NCBI GenBank assembly: GCA_002633005.1
Contig: NMRA01000541.1
Span: 186,001 to 250,000, forward strand
From: Phoronis australis
Lineage: Eukaryota > Phoronida > Phoronidae
Direction of reading: 5' to 3'
DNA length: 64,000 nt
Below are positions 23,621 to 35,266 of this stretch, piece by piece. The position numbers and the translations under genes were made by a program. The stretch's first letter is position 1; every line of letters begins with the position of its first letter. The notes beneath the pieces were generated by a model. It saw only the letters and a list, made by a program, of their open reading frames with translations, was not told where the DNA came from and made no database searches.

Positions 23621-24750
23621 GTTACTATCTCAGTATTGTTCACATTTTTTGAGATGATGTCTAAGCACAGTCAGTCTAACAATTGTTGTTAAAGACATAT
23701 TTTCACACCAAAACAACTGCTTTTCAACTCAAAGAATAGCATTGCAGGAGCCCGTTACTTGGGCTAGTTACTGTCTGCACAGCGTGATTAATTAGATAAG
23801 CCCAGCAGTAATGACCTTCTCCCACTTCAGCCCAGTCAATTCTGAAAACAGACTAGGCGGTTACATAAGCCTCTGTGAAGTCGTGTCCGGAAGACAACTG
23901 TGTTGTAGGAATGAACTCGGCTGGTAAACCGCAGTCACACAAGGCAGAAACCAACATGGATTACTAAAGCTTTAGCGACGAGTCTTCCAACGACGAGGAA
24001 ATTTTAGAAAATCTTTTGTAACGATGAAGCGTCGGACACAGACAATATGCACAACGACCATCGTGAGCGTGTTCTTGACAACATAAACGGGCCCTGCAGG
24101 TTCGAACCAGTGCCTGCAAGTGTCCCAGTCGCTTTGGATGAAGAGTCAGCGGTGGATCCCGAAGACAATGACCGCACAACTTCAGACGTTTTATCATGTT
24201 AGATAAATGGAAAACAAAAACAATGCCGCGAGTTTGAATGCGAATATGTTTATTTTCGATTCAAGTTAAATAAAAAGCAATTTCAAACATCGGGACTGGT
24301 AGACGGATAAACTGCGATATGCAAGACTATTTGCCGTTTTGTCCTACGTTTCTTGATTTGCATAGGTTGAAAGCAAGGTGGGATAAGTTTTGTTGTAGGT
24401 TATCGATTGCAATTTGTATTTTATAACAAAAGCTTATTTTTGATGTTATATCTATTTTAAGTAATTACTGAACAGAGAGGGGGTCGAAACCATTAAAAGT
24501 CACCCGCACTCGAATTAATTTAATCCCCATAATGTTTATTTAATTGCAAAAATACGACAGGTAAGTAGCATTCAAGCAACTACACACAATTATGTTGCAA
24601 AAATTGTAATTCAAAAGAAATGCGGTTTCCAACAATGTCCTTCGATGTTATACGCCATTAGTAATGTTGTTCGCTTACTAGTGTGGCCCAAGGCCTGCTA
24701 GCTTCCGCAAAGCGACAGCATGTACAGTTTTGGAAATTATCTAAAATTTC
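23621..24750. other. Unassigned intronic sequence
   Basis: No recognised coding region, RNA or repeat. Confidence 0.35.
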
Positions 24751-24756
24751 ACTTAC

Positions 24757-24990
24757 CTTGGTTTCCAACCATACTGCGATTGCAGGCTGTCGACCTCGAA
24801 ACAGTCTGCAAAAAAATGTTTACTCCATATCACCGAATACGGCGACGCTCCACTTAATTTTCTCGTGGACCTCACGAAGTCTTCCCACTTGCGACGCAGT
24901 CTGGGGTTAGTGGGAAACCTATGTAATGAAACCCCAGGCCCAGACCCTGACACATTGTCACAGCCTCCAATAACACAACAGTCCGGCGTT
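24757..24990 (-). pseudogene. THAP-domain exon with donor site, one ligand Cys lost
   Basis: Minus-strand translation gives CCVIGGC (the C-x4-C start of THAP) near 24985, then VSLHRFPTNPRLRRKWEDF, then SKHFFADCF, and ends GWKPR followed by a good donor (AAG|GTAAGT, exon end 24757). This order and spacing match the C2CH THAP DNA-binding domain. The third zinc ligand, normally Cys two residues before the His-Phe, is Trp here (TGG codon near 24816), so the finger should not fold normally. No start codon or downstream transposase was recognised. It lies inside the transporter intron on the opposite strand, so a mobile-element relic is more likely than a host gene. Confidence 0.8.
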
Positions 24991-26205
24991 GTTCTTCAAA
25001 TTTTTAATCGAGTTGAAGTATAAAAATGTGTTTAATGTCGTAATAAGTATTCCAATTGGCACACAACAACAGTGATACGTCGTGCGTAGACAGACAGTGC
25101 GAAAGACGTGCGGCTGTACTCGAACACTTTATTGAGGACTCATTGCTAACTACTGTGAAATGTTTATGGCAACGCACAAGACCATGTGCATATGTGTCAC
25201 ATTTCAGAGAATTAATTGGCAAAAGTTGGATAATAAACCCATTCTAACAAACAGAAAGCTTCCATTTGTGCCAGATAGTCCCAGTACAAACCTATGGACA
25301 GACTCGGCAGTGATCGGGTCCGCTTCCGGACGTGACGTGATTCCGAAGATAGCCGAAGTTGAAAATTTTCTGTTCTCGAAATTTTGTGGGGAAGTGGGAG
25401 AGTGTTTTACACGAATAATAGAAGAATATGGGGTGTGAAATAAAAAGAAATGTGGTTTATAAGCAATCTTTATTAACAGTCAACACGTGTATACATATTA
25501 ACTACAACTGAATAGCTGTGAATTGACCTCTTTAACTGGTTAGGTAGGGTTGTTTGCCTCTGGAACTGGCACCCTGGCAATTCAAGTAATTGATATGAAT
25601 ATGAGTGCGCCAAGTTTTAGAAAGCCTGTACTGTAACATAAGTGGGGTAATTCTGCAGGTTTAGGCGTATAAATTATCTCAGTTTACCAGTAGTGTCTGA
25701 ATTATTTTACACAAGATTATTAATTTAAGTCTATTCCAAAATCTTAGAACTTTTCATTTCATTACCTAGCATGAAAACAGGCTCTGATCATAATAGTTCA
25801 AACCAATGAGCTAAAAAACTCAGTTGAAGTGCTTGTTGGCCCATAGGTCATTGTAGTATAGGCTAGCCTATGGTTTGACCTTTCAATAATTACATAATAA
25901 CTTGTTAAATAGTGCTGATGACAACATGCTAACAATGGAACCACCCTGGGCATCAATGCATTTATTGAGTAGGTGTAAGACCACCTTTTCTTGACATCAC
26001 AGACACAAAAGCTATAGATATTCCTTGAACAAATTCCATATGTTGGTGGTGACCTAGGTCTGCTTACTGGCAATCATATTTTGTAGACCAAGTTGCTTAC
26101 CGGATTTGTGTACTTGGGGTTGTATATTTTGTGTGACATTTTGTGGTATTATTATTCCAGAGAGACTGTGGATGCCCTTCCGTATTGTTGTGCTCTATAG
26201 TATTT
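24991..26205. other. Unassigned intronic sequence
   Basis: Several short open frames but no domain recognised on either strand. Confidence 0.35.
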
Positions 26206-26247
26206 ACTTGGCGGAATTCTTCCGCCAAGTATGTTGCTCTGACAGCA

Positions 26248-26285
<38 letters not shown>

Positions 26286-26636
26286 TTTGTTCGCGGCCAT
26301 TTTGTATTCGATTTCACAGTCAAATACTTGTAGAGGCCGCATTTTTCGACCTACATGGCTGATTGGTACGAATATACTAGAACGCATGTGCTACAATTGT
26401 GCTGAAAATCGTTGACTTCCGGTTAAAGATGGCGGAAATATTGGACGTGGCGCATGCGCACCCCGAAATATGGCTAAAAACGTTTTCTTCTGTAGAGGGC
26501 GCAATTGCAAACCAATCACTTTCAAACTGGTCACGTGTTTGTTGAGTTTAATAAGCTTTTATAAAAAATTATTGAACCGGAAGTCACCTTCAAGATGGCG
26601 GCTGTGGGGCATGTTCACACGGTTTCAATCGCTCTG

Positions 26637-27057
26637 NNNNNNNNNNNNNNNNNNNNNNNNNNNNNNNNNNNNNNNNNNNNNNNNNNNNNNNNNNNNNNNN
26701 NNNNNNNNNNNNNNNNNNNNNNNNNNNNNNNNNNNNNNNNNNNNNNNNNNNNNNNNNNNNNNNNNNNNNNNNNNNNNNNNNNNNNNNNNNNNNNNNNNNN
26801 NNNNNNNNNNNNNNNNNNNNNNNNNNNNNNNNNNNNNNNNNNNNNNNNNNNNNNNNNNNNNNNNNNNNNNNNNNNNNNNNNNNNNNNNNNNNNNNNNNNN
26901 NNNNNNNNNNNNNNNNNNNNNNNNNNNNNNNNNNNNNNNNNNNNNNNNNNNNNNNNNNNNNNNNNNNNNNNNNNNNNNNNNNNNNNNNNNNNNNNNNNNN
27001 NNNNNNNNNNNNNNNNNNNNNNNNNNNNNNNNNNNNNNNNNNNNNNNNNNNNNNNNN
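26637..27057. other. Assembly gap (421 N)
   Basis: Run of N. Open frames drawn through it are meaningless. The right border is directly inside the 311-bp tandem duplication, suggesting an uncollapsed repeat array. Confidence 1.
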
Positions 27058-27510
27058 TTGACCCAGACTGACCCAGCCAGCACTGTTCTACTGTAGACTG
27101 GACCGTCATGTGGCGCCATCTATTGTTCTTTATTGTAGTTGATTGTATGTTCTCTATTTGATTTTTTGCTAGTCACATGAATGTTATCGTGTTTGACAAA
27201 CTACCACTTTAGATAGAGTTTTGAACGGGCTTTCAGATGATAATTTCCATTTTGCGCTACGACGTCTACTTTTTGAATTATTCGAGATTTTCGGATACCG
27301 TTGTTCCTTCGGTCACTTATGCACTCAGCTGGCTGGCTTTCAGTTCACTTTGTTTTGATTATGCCTAGTTGACCCAGACTGACCCAGCCAGCACTGTTCT
27401 ACTGTAGACTGGACAGTCATGTGGCGCCATCTATTGTTCTTTATTGTAGTTCATTGTATGCTCTCTATTTGATTTCGTCGCTAGTCACATGAATGTTACC
27501 GTGTTATCCA
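27058..27510. repeat. 311-bp tandem duplication next to the gap
   Basis: The block beginning TTGACCCAGACTGACCCAGC at 27058 recurs at 27369 for about 140 bp with few changes (for example GACCGTCATG versus GACAGTCATG). The offset is 311 bp. Confidence 0.9.
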
Positions 27511-27778
27511 TTATTGCCGCCTTGATCGTCATGATTGTCGTCGTCGCTCTCATTGTCGTCTTTTCGATTAATTCCGCCAAGTGTCGCTCTTCCGAGCGCT
27601 CTCGTTTTGTAGATTTTATTATTTTTATTTCATAAATATAATAGTTATGCAAGTTTCTGTATGATGTTCTTCCTGTTGTACATAGTGTCATACACTGTTG
27701 TTATAGCAGCCCTAATTAAAATATATGCTGTATGATAGTACTGTACACTTTATACAGCCTGCGAATATATTCTTTTTA

Positions 27779-29490
27779 TGCGCCCACATATTTATATGTG
27801 GACGCATTATGCCGTCATCTCCATCCGTCCGTCCGGTCGGCATCTGGCCGGCGTCCAGCGTCCGCTGCTCAATCTCCAAAACCCTTTGACTTGCGTTGAT
27901 GAAATTTGGCACATACGTTTCATTTATGAATGGGACAGCATGAGCAAACTTTCGGACGGATCTGACTACCGGTGTACCCCCTAATGGCCTTTTTAGTTTT
28001 TACGCTTACCTTTCTATCTTCAAAAGTCCTGAACGGATTTTCATGAAATTCGGTATGTAGGCACCTATTAGTGAGATGACGCTATCCTTCCGTTTTCGGA
28101 TAAATTCAACGTATTTTGCACCACCTAGTGGCCATTTTTACTGTTTTTTTGCGTCCAGCCCTCTATCAACTAAACCGCTCGAAGGATGGTTGTGAAAATT
28201 GGCATGTATGTGCTTACTATAAAGAGAACGGTTGACGATGACTTTCCGATGATTTCTACTACTGTGTCGCCTCTTAGTGGCAGTTTTTTTTTGCGCCTGT
28301 GGCTGTATCTCCTAAACTGTTCGCTGGATATTTACGAAATTTAGTAAGTGTGTTTATATGATGTTAACAACAGACGACGACGACTTTTGGAAGGATTCGA
28401 CTACAGGTGTGCCCTCTGGTGGCAGTTTTTTTACGTTTACCTTTGTATCTTCAAAAGTCCTCAACGGATTTTCTTGAAATTTAATATGTAGGCACCTATT
28501 AGTGAGGTGATGCTATCCCCCCGTTTTCGGATGGATTCGACGTAGTTTGCGCCACCTAGGGCCATTTTTACTGTTTTCAAGTCTGTTTTTTGCGTCCACC
28601 TCTCTATCAATCAAACCGCTTAAAGGATGATTGTGAAAATTGGCATGTATGTGCTACTATAAAGAGGACGGTTGACGATGATTTTCCGACGATATTGACT
28701 ACTGTGGCCCCTCCTAGTGGCAGTTTTGTTTCTGTTGTGCCTATGGCTGTTTCTCCTAAACCATTCGCAGGATCTTTACTTAATTTAGCAAGTGTGTTTA
28801 TATGATGTTGACTACGAATGACGACGACTTTCGGACGGATCTGACTACTGCTGTGCCCCCTAGTGGCAATTTTAGTTTTTTTTACGTTGAACTTGGTATC
28901 TTCAAAGGTCCTCAACAGATTTTCATAAAATTTTAATATTATAGGCATCTATTGGTGTGATGACGCTATCTTCCTGTTTTTGGATGGAATCGAGGTATTT
29001 TGCACCACCTAGTGGCCATTTTTGCTGTTTTGAAATCTTGTTTTTGTCCACCCTTGTATCAAACAAATCATTTGAAAATTGGCATATATGTTCTCAGTGT
29101 GAAGACTACCTTTGATGATGGTGACTGACTACTGTTGCGCCTCCTAGTGGTAGTTTTCTTTTGCACCCATAGTTGTATCTCTTAAACCTACTGCAGGATC
29201 TTTACTAAATTAAGTAAGTGTATTTGTCTGAAGATAACAACAGACGACGACTTTCAGGTGGATCCAATGGACACCGTGCCTTCTGGTGGCAATTTCTTTT
29301 TATTCTGTTTTCCTTTGTTTCTCTGAAGTTTCTTGACAGATTTTTATGAAATATAGCATGTTCCTGTCTTTGGATGGATTGTATGTTTTTTGCTCCATCT
29401 AGGCCGTTTTTATGATACAAATGAATAACCCTAAAAGCACACTATTTGCAATGCATTCGTGGGTGCATTTCAACGCTCTGCGTTGCTCTT
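27779..29490 (+). repeat. Dispersed ~140-bp-unit repeat, copy C (complete)
   Basis: Same left terminal hairpin (ATGCGCCCACATA/TATGTGGACGCAT at 27779) and right end (CAACGCTCTGCGTTG then CTCTT, ending 29490) as copy B. Boxes at 27974, 28118, 28268, 28409, 28549, 28706, 28853, 29002, 29137, 29276 and 29392 give spacings of about 115-160 bp. Exact minus-strand matches to CCASYAGRKGGCR are at 28409-28424 and 28853-28868; 28118, 29002, 29137 and 29276 differ by one base. It lies about 4.2 kb to the right of copy B in the same orientation. Confidence 0.9.
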
Positions 29491-30851
29491 CTTTGCTTTT
29501 GTCTATGTCGGTATTATGAAAGAATTTTAATCAGAATTACATTTTTATTACTTCGTGTATGTCTTCACAGTGATTTGGAAACTGATGCTCTGACTATTAA
29601 GAAGTGTGTTACGTTTGTAAAACGATTTCCTTTAAATAAAATATTTTGAAACTTAGAGCCTCATGCCTTTCTTTTGTGATTGCCAGTCGAATGTCACATC
29701 ACTTTAGTTTTTTAAGTGGTAAATTTTAAATCCAACTTTGTCTACCCATTAATGGTTTAGCTGTTCATGCTGCACTTAATTTCGATATTAACCTGGATTA
29801 TCTCCAGGTTAAGAGTTAGTGTTCTACTTCATGGTTTTGACTTATGAAAATTTAGAAATTTTGCCTACATGGTATCTTAAAAACAGCTTATCAGACCCAA
29901 ATGAAACAGACACTATGTGATCGACCTTGTTCTTCAGATTAAACAGGGTTGTTTTTGAATAAGCTACTGTCAATAATTGAGGTTTTAATTGATTATTTTG
30001 GTTAATTGAATATTTGGTTTTCATCTTAAAAGCTGCATAAAATAAAAAAGGACATCTTGAAAATAATTTTGAGATATGTTCGTAAATATTTATGTGAAAT
30101 GAAATTTGGCCATGCTGATAATGCTTTATCTTTCCTGCAACATTGTTGCTTTGCTAAATTGTAGTAAAAGAAAACATGTTCATGTGAAAGCAGATTTGTG
30201 TTGAGTAGAAAATTCTGCAATCTTTCTATTTTCAGAAAACATGTACCTTATCCGAGTACAACTGTGGAATTTTGCAGAAAATTTGACTAAAAGCACATGC
30301 TTCTTGGTGAGGTTGTTCACCAGAAATTATCGCAATAGCAGAATTGCTACGCCGCCATATTGGAAATGGGTCAGAATGTTAGATTGTGGTTAAGCCAGTA
30401 AACAAGTATGTCGGCAAGCGTGGGGGCGAACCTGTTGTGTGCCTGGCTGCTATAATACCAGTTAGCGAGATAAAGAATTTAGTTACTACGTACCTGTTTC
30501 CCAAGGATCAATAACTGCATTAAACATTTGTCAGACACATCGGTAGAGCTGTTAGCAAAGGCCGACTTAGTGAATTCTTTCCGATTTCGTAGCATAAAGT
30601 ATGCAGCGCTCATTTTGAGGGCGGCAAGAAAACGTATCTTGGAAACTGCCCAACAATATTTCCCTTGAAAGAAACAGTAACAAATACTCCACGGCCGATG
30701 GTAGTGAAAAAAAAAATGTTTTCGCTTGACCAGAACCAAGCCAACGTGAGCAATTTTGAGGATATTGCCTCTGCACAATCACCTGTTCTGGGTCGACTCA
30801 CTTAACGTACGCACACTATATGCATTAACGCGCTAAGATAAAGCGTGCAGA
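29491..30851. other. Unassigned intronic sequence
   Basis: No domain recognised. The minus-strand open frame at 30479-30778 shows no family resemblance to me. Confidence 0.35.
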
Positions 30852-30967
30852 ATATTACCAAGGAGTGTAGTAGTATAGGAGAGTTCACTTGTGAGTTCGG
30901 TGTTACCGCTACTACTAGCGCCGCCAAGTGCTGACTAAGCTAAGGTCAACCAGGAAGCACTAAAACA

Positions 30968-31036
30968 ATGGGGAAGCACGCATTTTGTAATGCGATAAAT
31001 TGTATGAATTTATCCACGAAAACCCCAGACGTGTCA
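30968..31036 (+). pseudogene. THAP domain N-terminal exon of the P-like element
   Basis: ATG at 30968 (context acaATGG) opens MGKHAFCNAINCMN, the Met-x-x-x-x-x-Cys-x4-Cys start of a THAP domain, followed by PDVSF. The frame then stops at once; the expected continuation (NVPVGPI) is in the neighbouring frame from about 31037, indicating a one-base indel. It belongs to the same element as the next exon. Confidence 0.75.
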
Positions 31037-31318
31037 TTTTAATGTGCCAGTTGGACCAATTAAGTTAAGCAGTGCGTCATTGAAAACTTAATTCTATGTG
31101 TCAATCATGCGGGGGCGCGGCCCTGTTAAAATATCCGTGGATCGACATTTGAGTCCGAGTTTTCACTCAGTTGACACCAAAACACTTTTGTCTATCACAA
31201 TCACAGTACGACAGGAATTCTGTAGTGTAGTGTACTTTAGTGTAGGCTACCAGTCTTCTGTGGACCTAGTGAGTATGAGGTTTGTTCCTGAGTCTCTCAG
31301 TCATTGATTTCTGTTCAG

Positions 31319-31609
31319 GTGCAAGCGCTGGGAGCTGACCTTATGAATAGAGATGCAGCCTATTTGTCCAAGAACTGCAAGTTATGCTCTCATCACTTTG
31401 AGGAGCACATGTTCATGAATGAAGAACAAGCTGGTATTGACTGCAATACCCGAACAATATTTGATGTCCCGAATCCACAAAAAATGAAGATGTCAGGGTC
31501 AAAAAGTTCTCGGGAAATTATATTAAGCTCTGGAATAGGCTTTTTTGCATTTCTGATTATCGTGTCACAAAGCAAGTACTGGAACATCATGTTTAGAAAG
31601 GACAATTAG
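31319..31609 (+). CDS. THAP domain C-terminal exon of the P-like element
   Basis: The acceptor TTTCTGTTCAG precedes an open frame running to a stop at 31607-31609. It encodes NCKLCSHHFEEHMFMN, the Cys-x2-His-His-Phe end of a THAP finger, then RTIFDVPNPQKM, resembling the segment containing the conserved Pro of the AVPTIF box. The distal part (after about residue 55) looks like intron read-through rather than conserved protein. In P-like transposases this finger recognises subterminal DNA sites. The upstream half sits at 30968, 280 bp away, across an intron. Confidence 0.7.
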   Translation: MQALGADLMNRDAAYLSKNCKLCSHHFEEHMFMNEEQAGIDCNTRTIFDVPNPQKMKMSGSKSSREIILSSGIGFFAFLIIVSQSKYWNIMFRKDN

Positions 31610-31638
31610 TCAAAATTTGGTTTTCCTATTTTACTAAG

Positions 31639-31792
31639 GTTGATCAGATTGAAACATTTTATGAATGGTTAGCCTGTGATTTGGAGAGAGCCAAAGTGAA
31701 ACTGATGGATCATTCAGAGTCTGAATGGTGGGCTGAAATTTTGTTAACCCAAGCTATCCGTATCATGTTGCTTCTCGATGACAAACACCTCT
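31639..31792 (+). CDS. Possible further exon of the P-like element
   Basis: A 154-bp segment with acceptor TTTTACTAAG and donor GTGAGT is open in one frame (VDQIETFYEWLACDLERAK then SEWWAEILLTQAIRIMLLL). Composition and splice borders suggest a real exon of the decayed transposase gene, but I recognise no domain. Confidence 0.45.
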
Positions 31793-33126
31793 GTGAGTAA
31801 ATTAGTTTTCAGCTTTATTTATAACGCATTTATTTGGCGAAAAGTGCTGTTATATACTAGTGAATTAATAGAGAGTGACAAGGTTGGTCAGATTTTCTTG
31901 TTGTATTGGTTTGTGTATGTGTTGCTTATTTTGTACGTTTTTAGAGATTGTGATTAATTTAAGCCCCGGTTGTGGCTTAAGGTATCAGATATGATCTTGT
32001 GGTCTGGCTTTAACTTACCTGAAATATTTACTGTTATTGATAATAGGAACAGTGGGTATATAAAATAAAATTTTGGTTTTGTCATCCAAGTCTTTTTAAT
32101 TCATTCAGTTTTGTATGAAGCTATGTGGGTAATGAATATTTTGATTGCTGTTCAGTACCTCTTAATTTTTTGTCATGACATTTTGAACTTTGACTAGTTA
32201 TGAAAGATGATATACTCAATGCTACTTCATTTTGTAAGTTGTGAGCTATTCTACAGATTAGCAAGTGACTTGTAACTGTTGGTGAGTGGGAGAGTGGGAT
32301 TGAGCCCTATACTGGCATGTCTAAGAAATAATGAAATGTTCTAAAATTGTATTACGATTTTGTGGTAATGATGAATTGCCTTGCTTTCTTCTTCTCACTC
32401 ACCCATTTCACAAAACAATTGTCTGCATTGCTAGTAGCCTGGTGCATTGAATAGGAACACGGGTGGAGATGAAACCAGCAGTGAGCTGGGAGCAACATGT
32501 TTGTCAATGGTCAGGGGAGCAACCAAAATGTGTGACCATGGGAGGGGCTCAACACCCATGTGGCATACATACCCATTGGTTTTTACCTGTTTAGCAATCC
32601 TCCCATGTAACCCCCCTGGGAGGGGGTCAACACCCATTTGGCGCCAACCTGGTTTTTGCCTGGTACCCCCTTAGCTGGCACCTGGGGGGAATTCCCCTCT
32701 GAACCCCCAGGAGCAATCACTCAAATTATGTAGTCCATGGAGGTATGAACTGTTATAAGGAACGATAACTGTCGTGTTAAGAAATCAAACATGAAACAAA
32801 ACCATGATGGATTTTGAAGGGAGCTTCAAGAGAATAATAACAAATACACTTTAATATTGATTAAAATACACATTTTCTTTCTCATGCTATCGTAAGTGGA
32901 TGTTAGTTTATGTATTCTAACCATTTTCAATCACACAATAATTTGATTGCACGTTGAATGTCATTAAAGTATGAATTTATCAGTGTTTACATTGTTCGGA
33001 CTGCGCTCCTAACTAAGTGTTGATTATTCACCGCTTGGGTCGCTAGTGCTTTGACCGGTAACCATTGCGGCGAATGGTAAAATGGCGGAGTGAACTCTCC
33101 TGTACTAGTACACTCCTTGATATTAC

Positions 33127-33805
33127 TTTCTACAAAATTGTGGTGCATTGCTATCAAAATTCGTTGTTAAATTATGATCATTTTTCTGAAAATTGTGCTG
33201 AAATCCCAGGGTGAAATCTCGTCAACAAATGCGTAGCTGCCCGCAATACGAGAAAAATCTCTGGAGGAACACACATGTTGTTGTCACGTTTGTTTTGAAG
33301 TTTGTATGTGCGTGTGTGAGAGTAAGCGTGCGTGTGCTTGACATCAGAGTTCATTTGCCAGAGTAAATGCGATGTAATGATCTAGGTGTGCCTTGTATAC
33401 AAAGAAATTAAGTCAAGCAGAGCGTGTTTTAAAATTTAGCTTAGCACTTGCTGGCCTCATCTGCTAAAAAACGTTCGAGAATTGTTTCGGTAAGACCGAT
33501 ATGTCACTCATTGAGTCGTCGGGTGGGATGCGTGACCGTAGTGTAACAGCTATTTTCCTGAAGATTCGGGGTGTAAGGGTGCGAATGTATTCACTATCAG
33601 TGGGTCATTTTGACCTTAAAAACACCAATTATGATTAGTTAAATAATTTCTCTTAAAAATAATGCATAAGTTTTTTATGGTACTAGAAACTTTCGGAAAT
33701 TAGTGCCAATATTTATTTCTTGCCGATGCTATGTTACCCGTTTCATGAATAGATTATAGTTCCCGACTAATTGTCTTCGATGACAGTCGATACATTATGC
33801 AGCGG
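33127..33805. repeat. Second, diverged copy of the 10.5-11.3-kb internal sequence
   Basis: Shared words in order with 10475-11310: 'gtggtgcattgctatcaaa', 'gaaaattgtgctgaaatccc', 'ggtgtaagggtg', 'gaaa...tagtgccaatat', 'ttcttgccgatgctatg', 'acccgtttcatgaat', 'agttcccgactaa'. The terminal inverted repeats of the first copy are not seen here. It begins right at the target duplication of the P-like element. Confidence 0.75.
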
Positions 33806-34480
33806 CATGGGCACTTGTTAGGGTGAATAGCGGCAGAATTACATACAGCAGCGTAGTTTAATGCCTATAAATCACACATTGTGCAAACCAATCGGCTATT
33901 CCACATACCCTAATCAATCCCAATAGCCTTTGCGCACCCTAATTTCCGGACATGCGCAATCGTTAAAATCGATTCGGTTGCAACTCCACTATTCTCTACC
34001 CTTTATAGTATGCAAGTTAATTGCTTCACCATAATAGCAACAGTTGTGAAAAAAACAGTTGTGAATGACCTCTTGACCTGAGAAAGTATAGTTCCCTGAA
34101 ACTCAGTTATCTTCTGCTGAGCTGGACAATAGGTCACACTTTGTGCATTACATTCAGAATAATAGAGGGGCAATAAACTTGGGGCAATAAAGTGTGCACT
34201 AAAGTGGCTGAATTTCACCAAGGTTTGCCACGATATGTGGTCAGATATAACGTGCCCACATTTTGAGAACCTCCACTAAATAATGGGCATCAAATTAGTT
34301 CTCAAAATACCGGCATGCTATATCCGACCAATGCCCAAAATAGTTTCCTATGTTTGAGAAATGTGATTGCTCACCAAAATTGTTTGTATCACAATTTTTA
34401 TAACCAAGAAGATGCAATTTCGGCTTAAAATTTGGTATCCCAAACCTTAGAGATTGTCACCAATTGGAGAATTTTTATCG
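33806..34480. other. Unassigned intronic sequence
   Basis: Nothing recognised. Confidence 0.3.
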
Positions 34481-34485
34481 TATGT

Positions 34486-35015
34486 TGAAGAATACATAAT
34501 AACATATTGTACGTTGATGAAGAATACATAATAACATATTGTACGTTGATGAAGAATACATAAGAACATACTGTACGTTGATGAACAATACATAATAACA
34601 TGTTGTATGTCGATGAATACATAACATATAAAACATGAAAATCGACACCAAAACAAGGGGGGGGAGCAATCTGTGTAAGCCTCAGTGGGGCGTATAAGAT
34701 AAATAGGTTATACAATGTACGTGTTTGTACCAGAGTGTTATATCTCGATTCGTGATATGCAAAAGTATTTGAACTTGGGCTTTGCCCTCGTTCAAACACT
34801 TTTACATATCACAAATCTCGATATTATAACCATTGGTACAAACACATGCATTGTTTAACCTATATGTACGTTGATGAAGAATACATAATGACATATTGTA
34901 CAATGGTGAAGAATACATAATAAAATATTGTACGTTGATGAATACCTAACATATTGCATATTGATGATGAATACATAATAACATATTGTACATTGAATGA
35001 AGAATGCATAGTAAC
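34486..35015. repeat. 32-bp AT-rich minisatellite, interrupted
   Basis: Degenerate units GAAGAATACATAATAACATA plus TTGTACGTTGAT run 34486-34625 and resume 34862-35015, split by a hairpin element. Open frames rich in Tyr-Val-Met/Cys-Ile-Leu on the minus strand are products of this repeat. Confidence 0.85.
34705..34861. mobile_element. 157-bp hairpin MITE inserted in the minisatellite
   Basis: Arms begin AGGTTATACAATG and end with the inverse CATTGTTTAACCT, pairing imperfectly through a centre GGGCTTTGCCC. It separates two blocks of the same 32-bp repeat, showing insertion after the array existed. Confidence 0.8.
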
Positions 35016-35266
35016 ATATCTAAGCTAAAGGAGTGTAAATTGTAAGCACAAGGAGTCTAAATTGTAGGCTGTGTTACACAGAGCTGGTTTCATAAAGAAC
35101 TGCTTTTACTGACTTTGCATGTTGATTTCAAAAGATCTATTGTGTGTGGCACTGGTGATTTACAACTGTTCACAAAACTAAGCCACCATGCGTCCTAGTT
35201 ACCCCCTCCAAGCCTAAAATCTGATTGAATATGGGGTTTTTGGCATCAAGTCCAATTTAATCTTAA

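Larger units (their letters stand above)
26206..27582. mobile_element. Probable element with ACTTGGCGGAATT inverted ends, spanning a gap
   Basis: The left end is a 25-bp palindrome (ACTTGGCGGAA, 3-base loop, TTCCGCCAAGT, 26206-26230); AATTCCGCCAAGT recurs at 27570-27582. A 36-bp poly-T run lies near 26250. Contents include the gap and the 311-bp duplication. Whether one element explains all of this cannot be decided across the gap. Confidence 0.45.
30859..33119 (+). mobile_element. 2.26-kb P-superfamily-like transposon carrying a THAP domain
   Basis: The terminal inverted repeats start CAAGGAGTGTA and continue to GGAGAGTTCAC; they agree at 28 of 30 positions. The same 7 bp, ATATTAC, lies directly outside both ends (30852-30858 and 33120-33126), a perfect target-site duplication. 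Inside are THAP-domain exons and one further coding-like exon. CA-starting ends near 30 bp, a 7-8-bp duplication and a THAP domain together fit the P element superfamily. The RNase H-like catalytic core is not recognisable, and the element is shorter than autonomous P elements, so this is most likely an internally deleted or decayed copy. Confidence 0.85.

Noticed and set aside
26470-27119. Long open frames of 158-208 codons
   Set aside because: Almost entirely undetermined bases of the assembly gap.
21949-29490. Dispersed repeat interpreted as coding for a repeat protein
   Set aside because: Units of about 115-160 bp change frame, frequent stops on both strands, and no conserved codon pattern.
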